From: Rhodomicrobium sp. R_RK_3 | Lineage (GTDB): Bacteria; Pseudomonadota; Alphaproteobacteria; Rhizobiales; Rhodomicrobiaceae | NCBI RefSeq assembly: GCF_002198715.1 | Contig: NZ_MWLK01000001.1 | Coordinates: 124,001-188,000, forward strand | Length of the DNA stretch: 64,000 bases | Direction of reading: 5' to 3' | Translations under genes and position numbers: made by a program | The notes under the pieces: generated by a model | What the model was told of the DNA's origin: nothing | The model's input: only the letters and a program-made list of their open reading frames with translations | The model's database searches: none | In this document: one piece after another, positions 36,927-46,636 of the stretch | Layout: each line of letters starts with the position of its first letter | How positions within the stretch are numbered: position 1 is the stretch's first letter

Positions 36927-37915
36927 TGCTGAAGAAAGACCTGGGCCTTTTGCTCCTGATCCTGATCGTCGGCACCATCGTGGCGACCATCAATCCGCGC
37001 TTCCTGTCGCCGATCAACCTGTCCAACACCGCCAATCTGATCGGCCTGTTCGGCCTGTTCTCGCTGGCGCAGGCTTTCGTCATCATCTCCGGCGGCATCG
37101 AATTGTCGGTCGGGTCGATCATCGCCCTGCTCGGCGTCGTCTTCATCGACCTGATCGCCAATGTCGGCCTGCATTGGGGCGTCGCCGTTATCGTGGTGAT
37201 CGCCATCGGCATCCTCATGGGCATGGTGCATGGCCTGCTCGTCACCAAGCTCGGAATGCAGCCCTTCGTGGTGACGCTGTGCGGCCTCCTGATCTATCGC
37301 GGCATCGCCCGCTTCTACACTCAGGACGCCACCGCCGGCTTTGCCTTCGGCCAGAGTTTTCCGACGCTGGAATGGCTCACGGCGGGCCGCAGCTTCGGCG
37401 TGCCGCACAGCACCATCGCCTTCGCCATCGTGGCCCTGATCCTCGCGGTCGTACTGCACCGCTCTGTCTATGGCCGCTACCTGTTCGCGGTCGGCAAGAA
37501 CGAGGAGGCCGCCCGCTATTCCGGCATCCGCACCGACCGCATCACCATCGCCGCCTATGTCATCTGCTGCGGCCTGACCGCCTTCGCCTCGATCTTCATC
37601 GCCATGTACACCCGCTCGATCTCGCCGGCCTCGCACGGCAATTTCTACGAGCTTTATGCGATCGCGGCAGCGGTGCTCGGCGGCTGCTCGCTGCGCGGCG
37701 GCGAGGGCTCGATCCTGGGCGTGGTGCTCGGCACGATCCTGTTGCAGGTGCTGCAGAACCTGGTGAATTTGCTGGGCATTCCGAGTTCGCTGAATTTCGC
37801 CGTGATGGGCGGCGTCATCCTGATCGGCGTGCTGGCCGACCAGCAGCTCGTCGCCTACCGCCAGCGCGGCGGCGCCCCGCGCGCCGCCCCCGCGCCTGCC
37901 GCGTTGCAGAGTTAG
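36926..37915 (+). CDS. CUT2 sugar ABC transporter permease (importer D)
   Basis: The 329-residue permease overlaps the ATPase stop by one base (TGATG). It has FVIISGGIELSVGSIIALLGVVFI, with Glu in place of the usual Asp, and AIAAAVLGGCSLRGGEGSILGVVLGTILL, plus about nine hydrophobic segments. It ends the SDR-SBP-ATPase-permease cluster of importer D. A single permease gene implies a homodimer. Confidence 0.9.
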   Translation: MLKKDLGLLLLILIVGTIVATINPRFLSPINLSNTANLIGLFGLFSLAQAFVIISGGIELSVGSIIALLGVVFIDLIANVGLHWGVAVIVVIAIGILMGMVHGLLVTKLGMQPFVVTLCGLLIYRGIARFYTQDATAGFAFGQSFPTLEWLTAGRSFGVPHSTIAFAIVALILAVVLHRSVYGRYLFAVGKNEEAARYSGIRTDRITIAAYVICCGLTAFASIFIAMYTRSISPASHGNFYELYAIAAAVLGGCSLRGGEGSILGVVLGTILLQVLQNLVNLLGIPSSLNFAVMGGVILIGVLADQQLVAYRQRGGAPRAAPAPAALQS

Positions 37916-37955
37916 GGCGGAGAGGACCCGAGAGCGCTTCGGCGGTGTCGGCGTC

Positions 37956-40046
37956 CTAAGCCGAAATCCGCAGCCCCTGTTCGTCGCGCGCGCCGACAAC
38001 GCGGAGAATTTCGCGCAGCAACGCGGCTCTCTCGATCGGCTTGGAGACATAGCCGCTCATGCCGATCGCGATGAGACGCTCGCGGTCGCCGCTCATGGCG
38101 TCCGCGGTCGTGGCGATGACGGGGATGTCGCGCCACGCCGCTTCGGCCGCTCGGATATGACGGATCGCCGCGATGCCGTCCATGATGGGCATGTGAACGT
38201 CGAGAAGGACGAGGTCGAAGGGCTGCTGGGCGAGCAAACCCAGCGCCTCCTTGCCGTTGACCGCGTCGGTGACGAGGATGCCACACGGTGTCAGAAACAG
38301 CCGGACGACGCTCCTGTTGATGGCATTATCGTCCACCAGCAGCGCCCTGAGACCCTGCAAGGCGGCGGAACCGCCCAAGCCAGCATCCCGGTCGGGAGCC
38401 GCCACGCGGGCGGACGGGGTGGCGGTTGCCCTGTAGCTGAAGCTGAAAATGCTGCCCGTGCCGGGCGTGCTTGCGACAGTTGCGTCCCCGCCCATCATCC
38501 GGGCGAGCGTCCGGGTAATGACAAGACCCAGTCCGGTGCCGCCATATTGGCGCATCGTCGAGGCGTCGGCCTGGGAGAATTCCGAAAACAGCCGCCGGGC
38601 TTCTTCCTGGCCGATGCCGATGCCCGTGTCCCTCACCTCCACGCGGACCAGATGTTCGTCCCCGGCCGCCTCCCAGCCGACGGCAATGGTGACGCTGCCG
38701 GACTTGGTGAACTTGATCCCATTGGAAACCAGGTTCGAGAGGCATTGGCGGACGCGGATGTGGTCGCAGCTGACGGTCTTCGGCACCGACGGGTCGATCT
38801 GCACGGAGAGCGCAATCGATTTCTCCCGGGCGCGGCCGAGGAACAGCTTCTGCACATAGAGGAAATCATCCGCAAGATTGCCGTCCGTGGGCTGGATCTC
38901 CAGCATCCCGGCTTCGATCTTCGAGAGATCCAGCACGTCGTTGAGCAAGGTCATCAGCGTTTTGCCCGACTCCAGGATCGCTTGGACGCCCTCGGCCTGC
39001 GCGGGGCTGAGCTCACCGGAATCCAGCACCTGCGCCATGCCCAGAATGCCGTTGAGCGGAGTGCGGATCTCGTGGCTCATATTGGCCAGAAACGCCGATT
39101 TCGCCTCGTTGGAGGCTTCGGCCTCGACGGCCGCCCGGCGCAATTCATCCTGGGTGACGCGCAGGCGGGCGAGCATCAGCCGGTTTTCATCCTCGATCTT
39201 GCGGCGTTCGGTTATGTCTTCATAGGTGATGACTTCGCCGCCATTGGCCATGGGCCGGCGCAGCATTGCGATCGCGGTGCCGTTGGGGCGGAACAGGACG
39301 CCGTCATCGCAACCGGGTTCGTTGAGTTCCACCCCGGACCTGACGCTCAGCGCCTCGGTCAGGCGCATGAGATCGGCCTTGGACATGTCCTGCGCGACCG
39401 CTTCGAGCGGGATGCCGAAGAGCTCGAAAAAGCGCGTATTGGCAATGACGAGCTTCTGGTCCGCGTCGAACATGCAGAGGCCCTGGGACATGTTGTCGAG
39501 GGAGGTCTCGAAGATGACGGTCTGGTGCTTGAGCGCGCTGAGCGTCCCGTCGATCACCCGCAGCGGCAAGACGCGCAGCGCATAGAACATGCCGAAGCCG
39601 AGCATTGCGCTGAACAGAGCTACCAAGCCGGTGCGGATCAGTTCGGGGCGAAAGCTATGCGCATTTTCGACGGATCCGACCTCGATACCCGAGACTACGA
39701 TTGGAGCCCGCCGCGTCGTGACGGGGAAATCGGGCTCCGAGCCTGTTTCCAGCACCAGCTTGCCCGCGGAGTCGAAGATGCGCTGGCGATGATCGGCGTC
39801 TTTGGCTTCGGGAAGGTCGATGAGCTCCGCAAGGCGCACGCGCTGGTATTGCCAGAGCTCTTCATGGGTATAGATGTACCTCGCCAGACGGGAGGCCTTG
39901 ATCTGGGCCGTAAGCAAGAGCTCCTGGTTGGATTGAGCATATACGACGGCAAGGTATCCGAGCGGCACGAGTATCGCGGTGGAAAGCGCAACAAAGAGAC
40001 CAAGGGTCGTCACGAGGCTCCTCAGCGTCCTGCGCGACTTGATCAT
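37956..40046 (-). CDS. Hybrid sensor histidine kinase with receiver domain
   Basis: The 696-residue kinase starts at ATG 40046, overlapping the stop of the binding-protein gene (ATGA). It has a first membrane helix (about 11-37), a periplasmic region of about 100 residues, a second helix (about 135-160), a PAS domain (about 178-282), a short coiled coil, HisKA with His325 in [13 protein letters not shown], an ATPase domain ([29 protein letters not shown]) and a receiver with Asp616 in LVLLDVHMP and the conserved Lys in YVSKPIE. The coupled PstS-like protein is a plausible periplasmic co-sensor. No phosphotransfer partner or output regulator is encoded nearby. Confidence 0.9.
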   Translation of the reverse strand: MIKSRRTLRSLVTTLGLFVALSTAILVPLGYLAVVYAQSNQELLLTAQIKASRLARYIYTHEELWQYQRVRLAELIDLPEAKDADHRQRIFDSAGKLVLETGSEPDFPVTTRRAPIVVSGIEVGSVENAHSFRPELIRTGLVALFSAMLGFGMFYALRVLPLRVIDGTLSALKHQTVIFETSLDNMSQGLCMFDADQKLVIANTRFFELFGIPLEAVAQDMSKADLMRLTEALSVRSGVELNEPGCDDGVLFRPNGTAIAMLRRPMANGGEVITYEDITERRKIEDENRLMLARLRVTQDELRRAAVEAEASNEAKSAFLANMSHEIRTPLNGILGMAQVLDSGELSPAQAEGVQAILESGKTLMTLLNDVLDLSKIEAGMLEIQPTDGNLADDFLYVQKLFLGRAREKSIALSVQIDPSVPKTVSCDHIRVRQCLSNLVSNGIKFTKSGSVTIAVGWEAAGDEHLVRVEVRDTGIGIGQEEARRLFSEFSQADASTMRQYGGTGLGLVITRTLARMMGGDATVASTPGTGSIFSFSYRATATPSARVAAPDRDAGLGGSAALQGLRALLVDDNAINRSVVRLFLTPCGILVTDAVNGKEALGLLAQQPFDLVLLDVHMPIMDGIAAIRHIRAAEAAWRDIPVIATTADAMSGDRERLIAIGMSGYVSKPIERAALLREILRVVGARDEQGLRISA

Positions 40047-40882
40047 TGCGTGCCCGCGACAATTCCTGCTTGCCGCAGCAGGCCTTTGCCCTCCGGCGTC
40101 GCGATGAATGAGACGAAAGCGGCGGCCTCGGCGCCGATCTTGGCGGGCACGACGATATACAGAGACTTGCCGTAGGGATAGGAACCGTTCTCGTAGCTTG
40201 TCAGGCTGGGGAGAACGCCGTCGATCGACACGAACCGCAATTTGCGCTTTTCCGTCGTCATTTGCGTAAAGGACGCGCCCACCAGCGAACCCGCGATGCG
40301 CTCAGCCATTTCCGCATTGTCCTGATCGGTGGCCGCGAGAGAAAGGTCCCCGCGCGTCCGGGCCTGCTTAAGCGCTGCGCTCATCCCCGGAAACAGCGCG
40401 CCAAGCACGGCATTGTCGCTCTCCTCCGTGGGTCGGAGGATGAGGCGGATTGGGGTGCCGTCCGGCCACAAGGGCCTGGCTGACCGGTAAAGTCCTGCGA
40501 TCTCGCCACTGGCGAGATTTTCGGCCGCCTGCCGGGACGTGACGAAGCCGAAGGGCGTTCGCAGCGTCGCGGCAACCACCAGGCCCCTTGCCACTTCCTC
40601 CGGCTTCAGATCGCGGCCGGCCACCGAGGCGTCCAGCACGCCGTCGGCGACGGCGGCGTTGCCGCCGCTGGTGCCCAGACTGGGAACAACGTGCAAAGCG
40701 ACGCCGGTGGCCGCTTCGAATGCGGGGCCGATCTGCCGGAGCATTTCGGTCGCAGATCCGGTGCCTCCTATCCTCAGCGTCTCAGCGGATGCCGGGTGGA
40801 TCGCCGCAAGCGCGGCAATAGGAGCAAATATCGCCAATTTTATTAAGTATCTTGTCAACAGAGCACTTTCGCATACACGCAA
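40043..40882 (-). CDS. PstS-like periplasmic binding protein coupled to the kinase
   Basis: The product has 279 residues from TTG 40882 (TTG 40858 is an alternative). A signal peptide ends near HPASAE. The fold is that of phosphate-type binding proteins: [27 protein letters not shown], then [24 protein letters not shown], then [23 protein letters not shown]. The TGSATE and TSGGN loops would hold an oxyanion. It is shorter than PstS and has no pst or ABC genes nearby; it is instead translationally coupled to a histidine kinase. An AT-rich promoter region precedes it. The ligand is unknown; phosphate, another oxyanion or an acidic sugar are all possible. Confidence 0.8.
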   Translation of the reverse strand: MRVCESALLTRYLIKLAIFAPIAALAAIHPASAETLRIGGTGSATEMLRQIGPAFEAATGVALHVVPSLGTSGGNAAVADGVLDASVAGRDLKPEEVARGLVVAATLRTPFGFVTSRQAAENLASGEIAGLYRSARPLWPDGTPIRLILRPTEESDNAVLGALFPGMSAALKQARTRGDLSLAATDQDNAEMAERIAGSLVGASFTQMTTEKRKLRFVSIDGVLPSLTSYENGSYPYGKSLYIVVPAKIGAEAAAFVSFIATPEGKGLLRQAGIVAGTQ

Positions 40883-41093
40883 CCGCGCAGATTTTAAACT
40901 TTAATTAAATTTGCATATCTATAAGAATTTCTTACTTTTGCTGAAACTAACCGACTATCGCAGGAATTTTCTTAATATTTTAACTCGAAAGCCGAGTCAA
41001 AGCTCCGCATTATCTGCGCGGATTGCGGTCCAGGCGGCGCTACAGCACGCCGCCCTGGCGTCTGCGGGGCTGCAGATTTAGGAAGCCGCCTCG

Positions 41094-41121
41094 TCCCGGA
41101 CGGCCATCAAGCCGTCCGGGA
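41094..41121. terminator. 11-bp stem-loop beyond the SDR gene
   Basis: TCCCGGACGGC (41094-41104) pairs perfectly with GCCGTCCGGGA (41111-41121) around a 6-base loop. It lies 38 bases downstream of the minus-strand SDR stop. There is no T-run, so termination is only a likely role. Confidence 0.5.
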
Positions 41122-41159
41122 GCCACTTTCGGATCAGCGCGGGCGCCGCGCCGCTGAAC

Positions 41160-41918
41160 TCAAATGCTCAGCCCGCCGGCGATGTCGATCACGCCGCCGG
41201 TCATGTAGCCCCCGTTCGGGCCGGCCAGGAAACAGACGAGGGCAGACACTTCCTCCAGCGTCGCGATGCGGCGGATGGGATGCTGGTCGAGGAAGCTTTC
41301 GGGGACGGTTTCACCTAGGACCGACACCATCATGTCGGTCGGCATGGCGCCGGGCTGGACCACATTGACGGTGATGTTGCGCGGCCCCAGATCGCGGGCG
41401 GCGCCCTTGACATAGCCGATCAGGGCGGCCTTGGTCCCGGCATAGTCCGCGGCTCCGGAGACCAAGGCGTGGGTGCCGTTCAGCGACCCGATGAAGATGA
41501 TCCGACCGCCGTCGGAGAGCACCGGCGCGGCCGCACGGGTGACCGCCACCGGGCCCATGACGTTGACCTGCCATTGCCGGTCGAGCGCGGCGGTGTCGAG
41601 CGCGGGATCGTCGATGGTCTGGCCCTTCGCGACGACCGCCGCGTTGTTGACGATGATGTCAAGCTTGCCGAAATGCGCCAGCACCTCGCCGACCAGCGGC
41701 TTGGCCGCCGCCATGTCGCCCTGGTCGCTCCGGATCGCCAGGGCGCGGACGCCCTTCGCGATCAGCCTTTCGACCACAGCTTCCGCTTTACCGGCCGACG
41801 CGACGTAGCTGATCGCCACATCCGCCCCATGCTCGGCGAGCGCCTCGGCGATCGCGGCGCCAAGCCCGCGCGAGCCTCCGGTCACGAGGGCCACCTTGCC
41901 CCTCAAGCTATTCGACAC
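41160..41918 (-). CDS. Short-chain dehydrogenase (3-oxoacyl-ACP-reductase-like SDR)
   Basis: The 252-residue classical SDR starts at GTG 41918, with AGGAG 7 bases upstream. It has VTGGSRGLGAAIAEAL, NNAAVV, Ser145 in FIGSLNG and Tyr159/Lys163 in ADYAGTKAALIGY. The gene is divergent from a TetR regulator with two palindromes between them, a layout seen for SDRs induced by an aldehyde, quinone or other small molecule. Fatty-acid synthesis is unlikely, because there are no other fab genes nearby. Confidence 0.88.
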   Translation of the reverse strand: MSNSLRGKVALVTGGSRGLGAAIAEALAEHGADVAISYVASAGKAEAVVERLIAKGVRALAIRSDQGDMAAAKPLVGEVLAHFGKLDIIVNNAAVVAKGQTIDDPALDTAALDRQWQVNVMGPVAVTRAAAPVLSDGGRIIFIGSLNGTHALVSGAADYAGTKAALIGYVKGAARDLGPRNITVNVVQPGAMPTDMMVSVLGETVPESFLDQHPIRRIATLEEVSALVCFLAGPNGGYMTGGVIDIAGGLSI

Positions 41919-41973
41919 AAGAAATCTCCTATCCAGCCTGCGCGCTGCCGGTCTGGCCGGCGCGACAATTTCG

Positions 41974-41992
41974 TAACGGTCATTACCGTAAC
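41974..41992. promoter_or_regulatory. Candidate TetR operator (site 1)
   Basis: The imperfect palindrome TAACGGTCATTACCGTAA lies in the 149-base gap between the SDR and TetR genes, closer to the SDR start. It shares TAACG...CGT with site 2. Confidence 0.5.
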
Positions 41993-42032
41993 AGTTGATA
42001 TGAAATCTGGACAGAGGCTGTCAAGTGGTTTA

Positions 42033-42046
42033 ATAACGATCGTTAT
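42033..42046. promoter_or_regulatory. Candidate TetR operator (site 2)
   Basis: ATAACGATCGTTAT is a perfect 14-base palindrome 21 bases before the TetR start codon. It probably mediates autoregulation. Confidence 0.55.
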
Positions 42047-42067
42047 GGAAATGAGCGGACAAAGCTG

Positions 42068-42670
42068 ATGGGCCGCCATCGGGAATTCGACGTGGAGAGA
42101 GCGCTCGACGCCGCAATGTGCGTGTTCTGGCGCAAGGGCTTCGAAGGTGCGTCCTACGCCGACCTGACCGAGGCGACCGGCGTCGAGCGCCCCGCCCTCT
42201 ATTCCGCCTTCGGCAACAAGGAGGCGCTGTTCCGCCGGGCCCTCGCTCGCTATGACGAGCGCTATTTGGGTTACATCCCGGAGGCGCTCCGGCTGCCGAC
42301 ATCGCGCCAGGTCGTCGCGCACATCCTGTACAACGCGGCCGACCTCAATACGCGCTACCCCGATCATAAAGGGTGCCTCGGCATCAACGGGGCGCTGGCG
42401 GTATCGGATGACGCGGAGCCGGTGCGGCAAGCCCTGATCGATTTCCGCGCCGCAGGTCAGGCGCTGCTTCGTGACCGCTTCGAACGGGCGAAGGCCGAGG
42501 GCGACCTGCCGGAAACGGCCAATCCCGATACGCTCGCGGCATTCGTGCTGGCGATCACGCACGGCATGGCGGTGCAGGCCAAGGCCGGCTTCAGCCGCGA
42601 AAAGTTGGAGGCCGTCGCCGAGCAGGCGCTTTCCACCTGGCCTGAAGCCGGAGCGAAAAGCGCGACCTGA
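42068..42670 (+). CDS. TetR/AcrR-family transcriptional regulator
   Basis: The 200-residue regulator starts at ATG 42068. The N-terminal helix-turn-helix is RHREFDVERALDAAMCVFWRKGFEGASYADLTEATGVERPALYSAFGNKEALFRRAL, with the usual TetR order; the rest is a variable helical ligand pocket with CLGINGALAVSDDAEPVRQAL, as in AcrR_C-like members. It is divergent from the SDR gene and probably represses it and itself through the two palindromes in the gap. Confidence 0.9.
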   Translation: MGRHREFDVERALDAAMCVFWRKGFEGASYADLTEATGVERPALYSAFGNKEALFRRALARYDERYLGYIPEALRLPTSRQVVAHILYNAADLNTRYPDHKGCLGINGALAVSDDAEPVRQALIDFRAAGQALLRDRFERAKAEGDLPETANPDTLAAFVLAITHGMAVQAKAGFSREKLEAVAEQALSTWPEAGAKSAT

Positions 42671-42700
42671 TTACCGGGTACGGCGGCAGCAAGCCGGGCG

Positions 42701-43990
42701 TCAGACGATCCCGCCGCCCCCTGCCCGCACGGCCGGGCGGGCCGCCGCGACCCTTGCGCGATAGCCGCTTGCCCGATAGGCCGCGACCGGATCGATCGCG
42801 CCGCCCCGCCGCAGCCGCGCCATGGCCAGGATGGGCTCGACATCGGTGCGGAACGCCGCCTTCAGCGTCTGGCTCGCCATCAACGCGTCGTTCGCATTCT
42901 GATAGCCGGCAAGCGCCGCGCGATCCACCAGCAGCGCCCGCGCGTAAGCTGCCTGCACCTCGGTCGCCGAGATCATCAGGCTCTCGATCGGGTCGGTGAC
43001 GTTGTGGCTCTGGTCCAGCATATGCGCGGGGGCAAAATCTTTCGCGCCGGCAAGCTCGGCATCCACCAGTTCGTTGAACACCAGGAACAGCCGGTACGGA
43101 TCGATCGACCCCGTATCGAGATCGTCGTCGCCATATTTTGAATCGTTGAAATGGAAGCCGCCGAGCTTGCCGAACTGGATCAGCCGCGAGACGATCATCT
43201 CGATATTGACGCCCTGCGCGTGATGGCCGAGGTCGACGAGGCAGAAGGCCTGCGGGCCGAGCTCGCGCGCGATGATGTAGTTCGTTCCCCAATCCTGCAC
43301 GACCGTCGAGTAAAACGCCGGCTCGTACATCTTGTGCTCGGAGAACAGCCGCCAGTCGCCGGGGAGCGCGGCGTAAATCTCCCGCATCGAGGCCAGATAG
43401 CGCTCAAAGCTCCTCGCGAAATGCGCCTGACCCGGAAAGTTCGAGCCGTCGCCGATCCAGACCGTCAGCGCCTTCGAGCCGATGGCCTCGCCGATCTCGA
43501 TGCATTCCAGATTATGCGCAATGGCCTGCTGGCGCGTCGCCGGGTCGGTGTGGCTGAGCGAGCCGAATTTGTAGGACAGCTCCTGGCCCGGCTGGTCCTG
43601 AAAGCTGTTGGAGTTCATCGCGTCGAAGCCGAGGCCGAAACGCTCCGCCGCCGCCTTCAGCCGGCCCGGCTCGGCCTTGTCCCAGGGGATATGCAGCGAC
43701 ACGCTGGGCGTCGCCCGCGTCAATTGCTGGATGACGGCGCAGTCCTCGAGCTTGTCGAAAATATCGCGCGGCTCCCCCTCCCCGGGGAACCGCGCGAACC
43801 GCGTGCCGCCGGTGCCAACGCCCCAGGACGGGATGGCGACGCCGAACGCCGCCACCTTGCGGTAAACCTCCTCGATGGCGATGTCGCGCCGGTCCAGCCG
43901 CTCGCCGAGATCGCCGTAATCGCGCTCGAGCGCTGGCGCCAGCGCGGCGTTCTGCGCCTCGACAAGCCCATGATCGATCATCTGGTCCAT
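42701..43990 (-). CDS. rhaI: L-rhamnose isomerase (rhizobial RhaI type)
   Basis: The 429-residue product starts at ATG 43990 with GGGAG 6 bases upstream. It is a TIM-barrel sugar isomerase with metal-ligand segments WIGDGSNFPGQ, SEHKMYEPAFYST, LVDLGHHAQGVNIE and FHFNDSKYGDDDLDTGSIDP. This is the rhizobial L-rhamnose isomerase type, distinct in sequence from E. coli RhaA, which converts L-rhamnose to L-rhamnulose. The gene is beside rhaD on the same strand and divergent from the rhamnose importer operon, as in Rhizobium leguminosarum. Confidence 0.9.
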   Translation of the reverse strand: MDQMIDHGLVEAQNAALAPALERDYGDLGERLDRRDIAIEEVYRKVAAFGVAIPSWGVGTGGTRFARFPGEGEPRDIFDKLEDCAVIQQLTRATPSVSLHIPWDKAEPGRLKAAAERFGLGFDAMNSNSFQDQPGQELSYKFGSLSHTDPATRQQAIAHNLECIEIGEAIGSKALTVWIGDGSNFPGQAHFARSFERYLASMREIYAALPGDWRLFSEHKMYEPAFYSTVVQDWGTNYIIARELGPQAFCLVDLGHHAQGVNIEMIVSRLIQFGKLGGFHFNDSKYGDDDLDTGSIDPYRLFLVFNELVDAELAGAKDFAPAHMLDQSHNVTDPIESLMISATEVQAAYARALLVDRAALAGYQNANDALMASQTLKAAFRTDVEPILAMARLRRGGAIDPVAAYRASGYRARVAAARPAVRAGGGGIV

Positions 43991-44030
43991 GGCGTGCTCC
44001 CATCCGCAAGACAGTCAGTATTCTTCCTTT

Positions 44031-44110
44031 GTCATCCCCGCGAAGGCGGGGATCCATTAATCACCCAGGCCGCTGCGGAGTACTGGACTCCCGCCGGCGC
44101 GGAAATGACA
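44031..44110. repeat. REP-like palindromic element between rhaI and rhaD
   Basis: The left part has a perfect hairpin, ATCCCCGC-GAAG-GCGGGGAT (44034-44053). The outer ends are GTCAT (44031-44035) and ATGACA (44105-44110). The right half is identical over 20 bases to 1090-1109. This is the classic dispersed palindrome found between rhizobial genes. It interrupts the rhaD-rhaI operon and may affect rhaI expression. Confidence 0.7.
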
Positions 44111-44136
44111 AGAAAAGGGCTCGTATAATACCCACC

Positions 44137-46239
44137 CTACCGCGTGAATGCCTGTGCGTTTCCGGCATCGACATTGAGGATATTTCCCGTCGATTTCGCC
44201 GACATGTCGGAGACCAGGAAATAGACGGCCTCCGCCACGTCCTCGGGATAGACGCTGAGCTTCAGCAGCGAGCGCTTGCGGTAATGCTCCTCAAGCCCGT
44301 CCGGCGGCATGTTATAGGCGGCCGCACGCTGCTCGCGCCATTCGCCCGACCAGATTTTCGAGCCGCGCAGCACCGCGTCCGGATTGACCGTGTTCACCCG
44401 GATGCCGAACTCGGCCCCCTCCAAGGCGAGGCAGCGCGCGAGATGGATTTCCGCAGCCTTTGCCGTGCAATAGGCGGCGGCATTGGGCGAGGCGGCGAGG
44501 CCGTTCTTCGACGCGATGAAGACGATCGCGCCGCCCGTCCGCTGCCGCTTCATAAGCCGGAAGGCTTCGCGCGCGGCCAAGAAATAGCCGGTCGCCAGGA
44601 TTTCGGAATTGCGGCGCCACTCGGCGAGGTCGGTGTCCTCGATGGGCGCCGAGGAGGAAATGCCCGCATTCGAGATCAAGATGTCGAGGCCGCCGAACTG
44701 CTCGGCGGCGAAGGCGAAGCCTTGCGCGACCTGCGCTTCCTGCGTCACGTCGAGCCGGATGTTGCGCACCGCGTCCGGCGAATGGCGCGCGGCCAGCTCG
44801 GCGTCGGCCTCTTCCAACGCGCGCTCGTCGATGTCGGCGAGCACGACGCAGGCGCCGGCCGCCAGCAGCCGCTCGGCGGTCGCCTTGCCGATGCCACCGG
44901 CCCCGCCGGTCACCAGCGCCACTTTTCCGGCGAGCGGCCGGGGCTTCGGCATCCGCTGGAGCTTGGCCTCCTCCAGCAGCCAATATTCGATGTCGAAGGC
45001 TTCCTGCTCGGGCAGGCCGACATAGTCCGACACGGCGGACGCCCCGCGCATGACGTTGATCGCATTGCCGTAGAATTCCGCGGCGATGCGCGCTGTCGCC
45101 TTGTCCTTGGCGAAGCTAATCATGCCGACGCCGGGGACGAGATAGATCACCGCATTGGGGTCACGCATGGGGGGCGAATCGGGGTGCTTGCAGCGCTCGT
45201 AATAGGCGGCGTAGTCCTCGCGGTACGCCGCGATGGCCGGGGACAGACCGGCTATGGTGCGGTCGAGGTCGGGCGCGGCCGGGTCGAAATCCACCAGCAG
45301 CGGCCTGATCTTGGTGCGCAGGAAATGATCCGGGCAGCTCGTGCCGAGGGCCGCCAGCCGCTCCATCTGCGCCGAGGCGACGAATTCCAGCACGCCGGGT
45401 TGGTCGTCGAAATGGCCGGTCTTGCGCTCCGAGCCGGAAATCAGGCCGCGAATCGCCGGCATTAGCCGCGCGGCGATGGCGCGCCGCTCAGGCGTGGGCA
45501 GCGGTCGGCGCGCCTCGCCGCCGAAGGCCGGCTTGCCCTTGCGCTCCTGCTCGAACCACTCGATAGCGCGGTTGATGATGCGAATCGTCGTCTCATAGCA
45601 ATCCTTGGCGCTGTCGCCCCAGGTGAAAAGCCCGTGGCTCTCCAGCACGACACCCTTCGCCTGCGGATTGTCGCGGCAGAAATCGCCGAGCCATATCCCC
45701 AGCTCGTAGCCGGGCCGCCGCCAGGGCAGCCAGCCGATCTCATCGCCGTAGATCACCCGCGTCAGGGCGCGGCTGTCCTTCGAGGCGGCGATGGCGATGA
45801 CGGCGTCGGGATGCATGTGGTCGACATGGCGGGCCGGCACGAAGGCATGCAGCGGCGTGTCGATCGAGGCGGCGCGCGCATTGAGGTTGAAGGTGCAATG
45901 CGGGAGATAGCCGACCATCGCGTCTTCATGCGCGGGGCCGCGATAAAGCGCCTTCAGCCCGCGCAGCTTGTCCATGTAGAGGGTGGCGAACCCGTCGAGG
46001 GCCATGCTGCCGACATCGCCGCCGGAGCCCTTGACCCAGAGCACTTCGACCGGCGCGCCGGTGAGCGGGTCGGTTTCAAGCAGCTTGGCGGAGGTGTTGC
46101 CGCCGCCATAATTGGTGATGCGTTTGTCGGAACCGAGGAGATTGGACCGGTAGAGGAGCTGTTCGGGCTCACTCATCTGCATGACGGCGGCGTCATTCCA
46201 GAGGTTGGTCAGGCGCGCGCCGATGCGCGTCTCGAGCAT
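44137..46239 (-). CDS. rhaD: Bifunctional rhamnulose-1-phosphate aldolase / L-lactaldehyde dehydrogenase
   Basis: The 700-residue product starts at ATG 46239 after AGGAGG. The N-terminal part is a class II aldolase with Zn ligands His141 and His143 in HVDHMHPDAV and His202 in ESHGLFTWG, and VLWVKGSGGDVGSM as the phosphate/substrate loop. The C-terminal part is an SDR with TGGAGGIG (about 444-451), NAGISSS and a YCTAKAA active site. The aldolase splits L-rhamnulose 1-phosphate to dihydroxyacetone phosphate and L-lactaldehyde; the SDR part probably oxidises the lactaldehyde. Control by RhaR is predicted from the phased repeats upstream. Confidence 0.93.
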   Translation of the reverse strand: MLETRIGARLTNLWNDAAVMQMSEPEQLLYRSNLLGSDKRITNYGGGNTSAKLLETDPLTGAPVEVLWVKGSGGDVGSMALDGFATLYMDKLRGLKALYRGPAHEDAMVGYLPHCTFNLNARAASIDTPLHAFVPARHVDHMHPDAVIAIAASKDSRALTRVIYGDEIGWLPWRRPGYELGIWLGDFCRDNPQAKGVVLESHGLFTWGDSAKDCYETTIRIINRAIEWFEQERKGKPAFGGEARRPLPTPERRAIAARLMPAIRGLISGSERKTGHFDDQPGVLEFVASAQMERLAALGTSCPDHFLRTKIRPLLVDFDPAAPDLDRTIAGLSPAIAAYREDYAAYYERCKHPDSPPMRDPNAVIYLVPGVGMISFAKDKATARIAAEFYGNAINVMRGASAVSDYVGLPEQEAFDIEYWLLEEAKLQRMPKPRPLAGKVALVTGGAGGIGKATAERLLAAGACVVLADIDERALEEADAELAARHSPDAVRNIRLDVTQEAQVAQGFAFAAEQFGGLDILISNAGISSSAPIEDTDLAEWRRNSEILATGYFLAAREAFRLMKRQRTGGAIVFIASKNGLAASPNAAAYCTAKAAEIHLARCLALEGAEFGIRVNTVNPDAVLRGSKIWSGEWREQRAAAYNMPPDGLEEHYRKRSLLKLSVYPEDVAEAVYFLVSDMSAKSTGNILNVDAGNAQAFTR

Positions 46240-46308
46240 TGAAGGACCTCCTGAGGGCAAGGCGAAAGCGGGGATGCTGTGACGAAGCTCTCAAATGGCC
46301 CAGAGACG

Positions 46309-46330
46309 GTCAATCAGAAACCATCAGAAA
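46309..46330 (-). promoter_or_regulatory. Candidate RhaR operator (rhaD side, proximal)
   Basis: On the minus strand TGATGGTTTC and TGATTGACCG are adjacent 10-mers starting with TGAT. The plus-strand sequence GTCAATCAGAAACCATCA matches 48115-48132 at 17 of 18 positions. It is 70 bases upstream of rhaD. Confidence 0.55.
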
Positions 46331-46361
46331 TGGCGGTACTTACGGGAAGATTGCGTAGATT

Positions 46362-46391
46362 TGATCGAATGTGATCGTTTTTGATCGTTTG
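46362..46391 (+). promoter_or_regulatory. Candidate RhaR operator: three TGATCG repeats at exact 10-bp phase
   Basis: TGATCGAATG, TGATCGTTTT and TGATCGTTTG start at 46362, 46372 and 46382. Direct repeats spaced one helical turn apart are typical of DeoR-family regulators. The rest of the 397-base gap 46240-46636 has no convincing gene. Confidence 0.6.
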
Positions 46392-46636
46392 ACAATGAGC
46401 CGCACGCGGCTACTCACGCCCTGGCGATAGTCCAGCGGCCTGGCAGGATTTAAAGCTTACGGAAACATCTTGCTAAGACAAGCGAGGCCAAATCATGGCA
46501 AGATTGCGATCTGCCAAAGGCCTGTGGCACGAGCGCCGCATCCGGCTCAGTGCAGCGCGGCGGATCAGCAAGTAAAGGACTTAAGAGGACGGGATCGCCA
46601 CGGGGGAGAAGCGAGCCCGCCTCTTTCTGCTTGCGG

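Noticed and set aside
38157-40175. 672-residue plus-strand open frame
   Set aside because: It is antisense to the hybrid histidine kinase, whose domains are intact.
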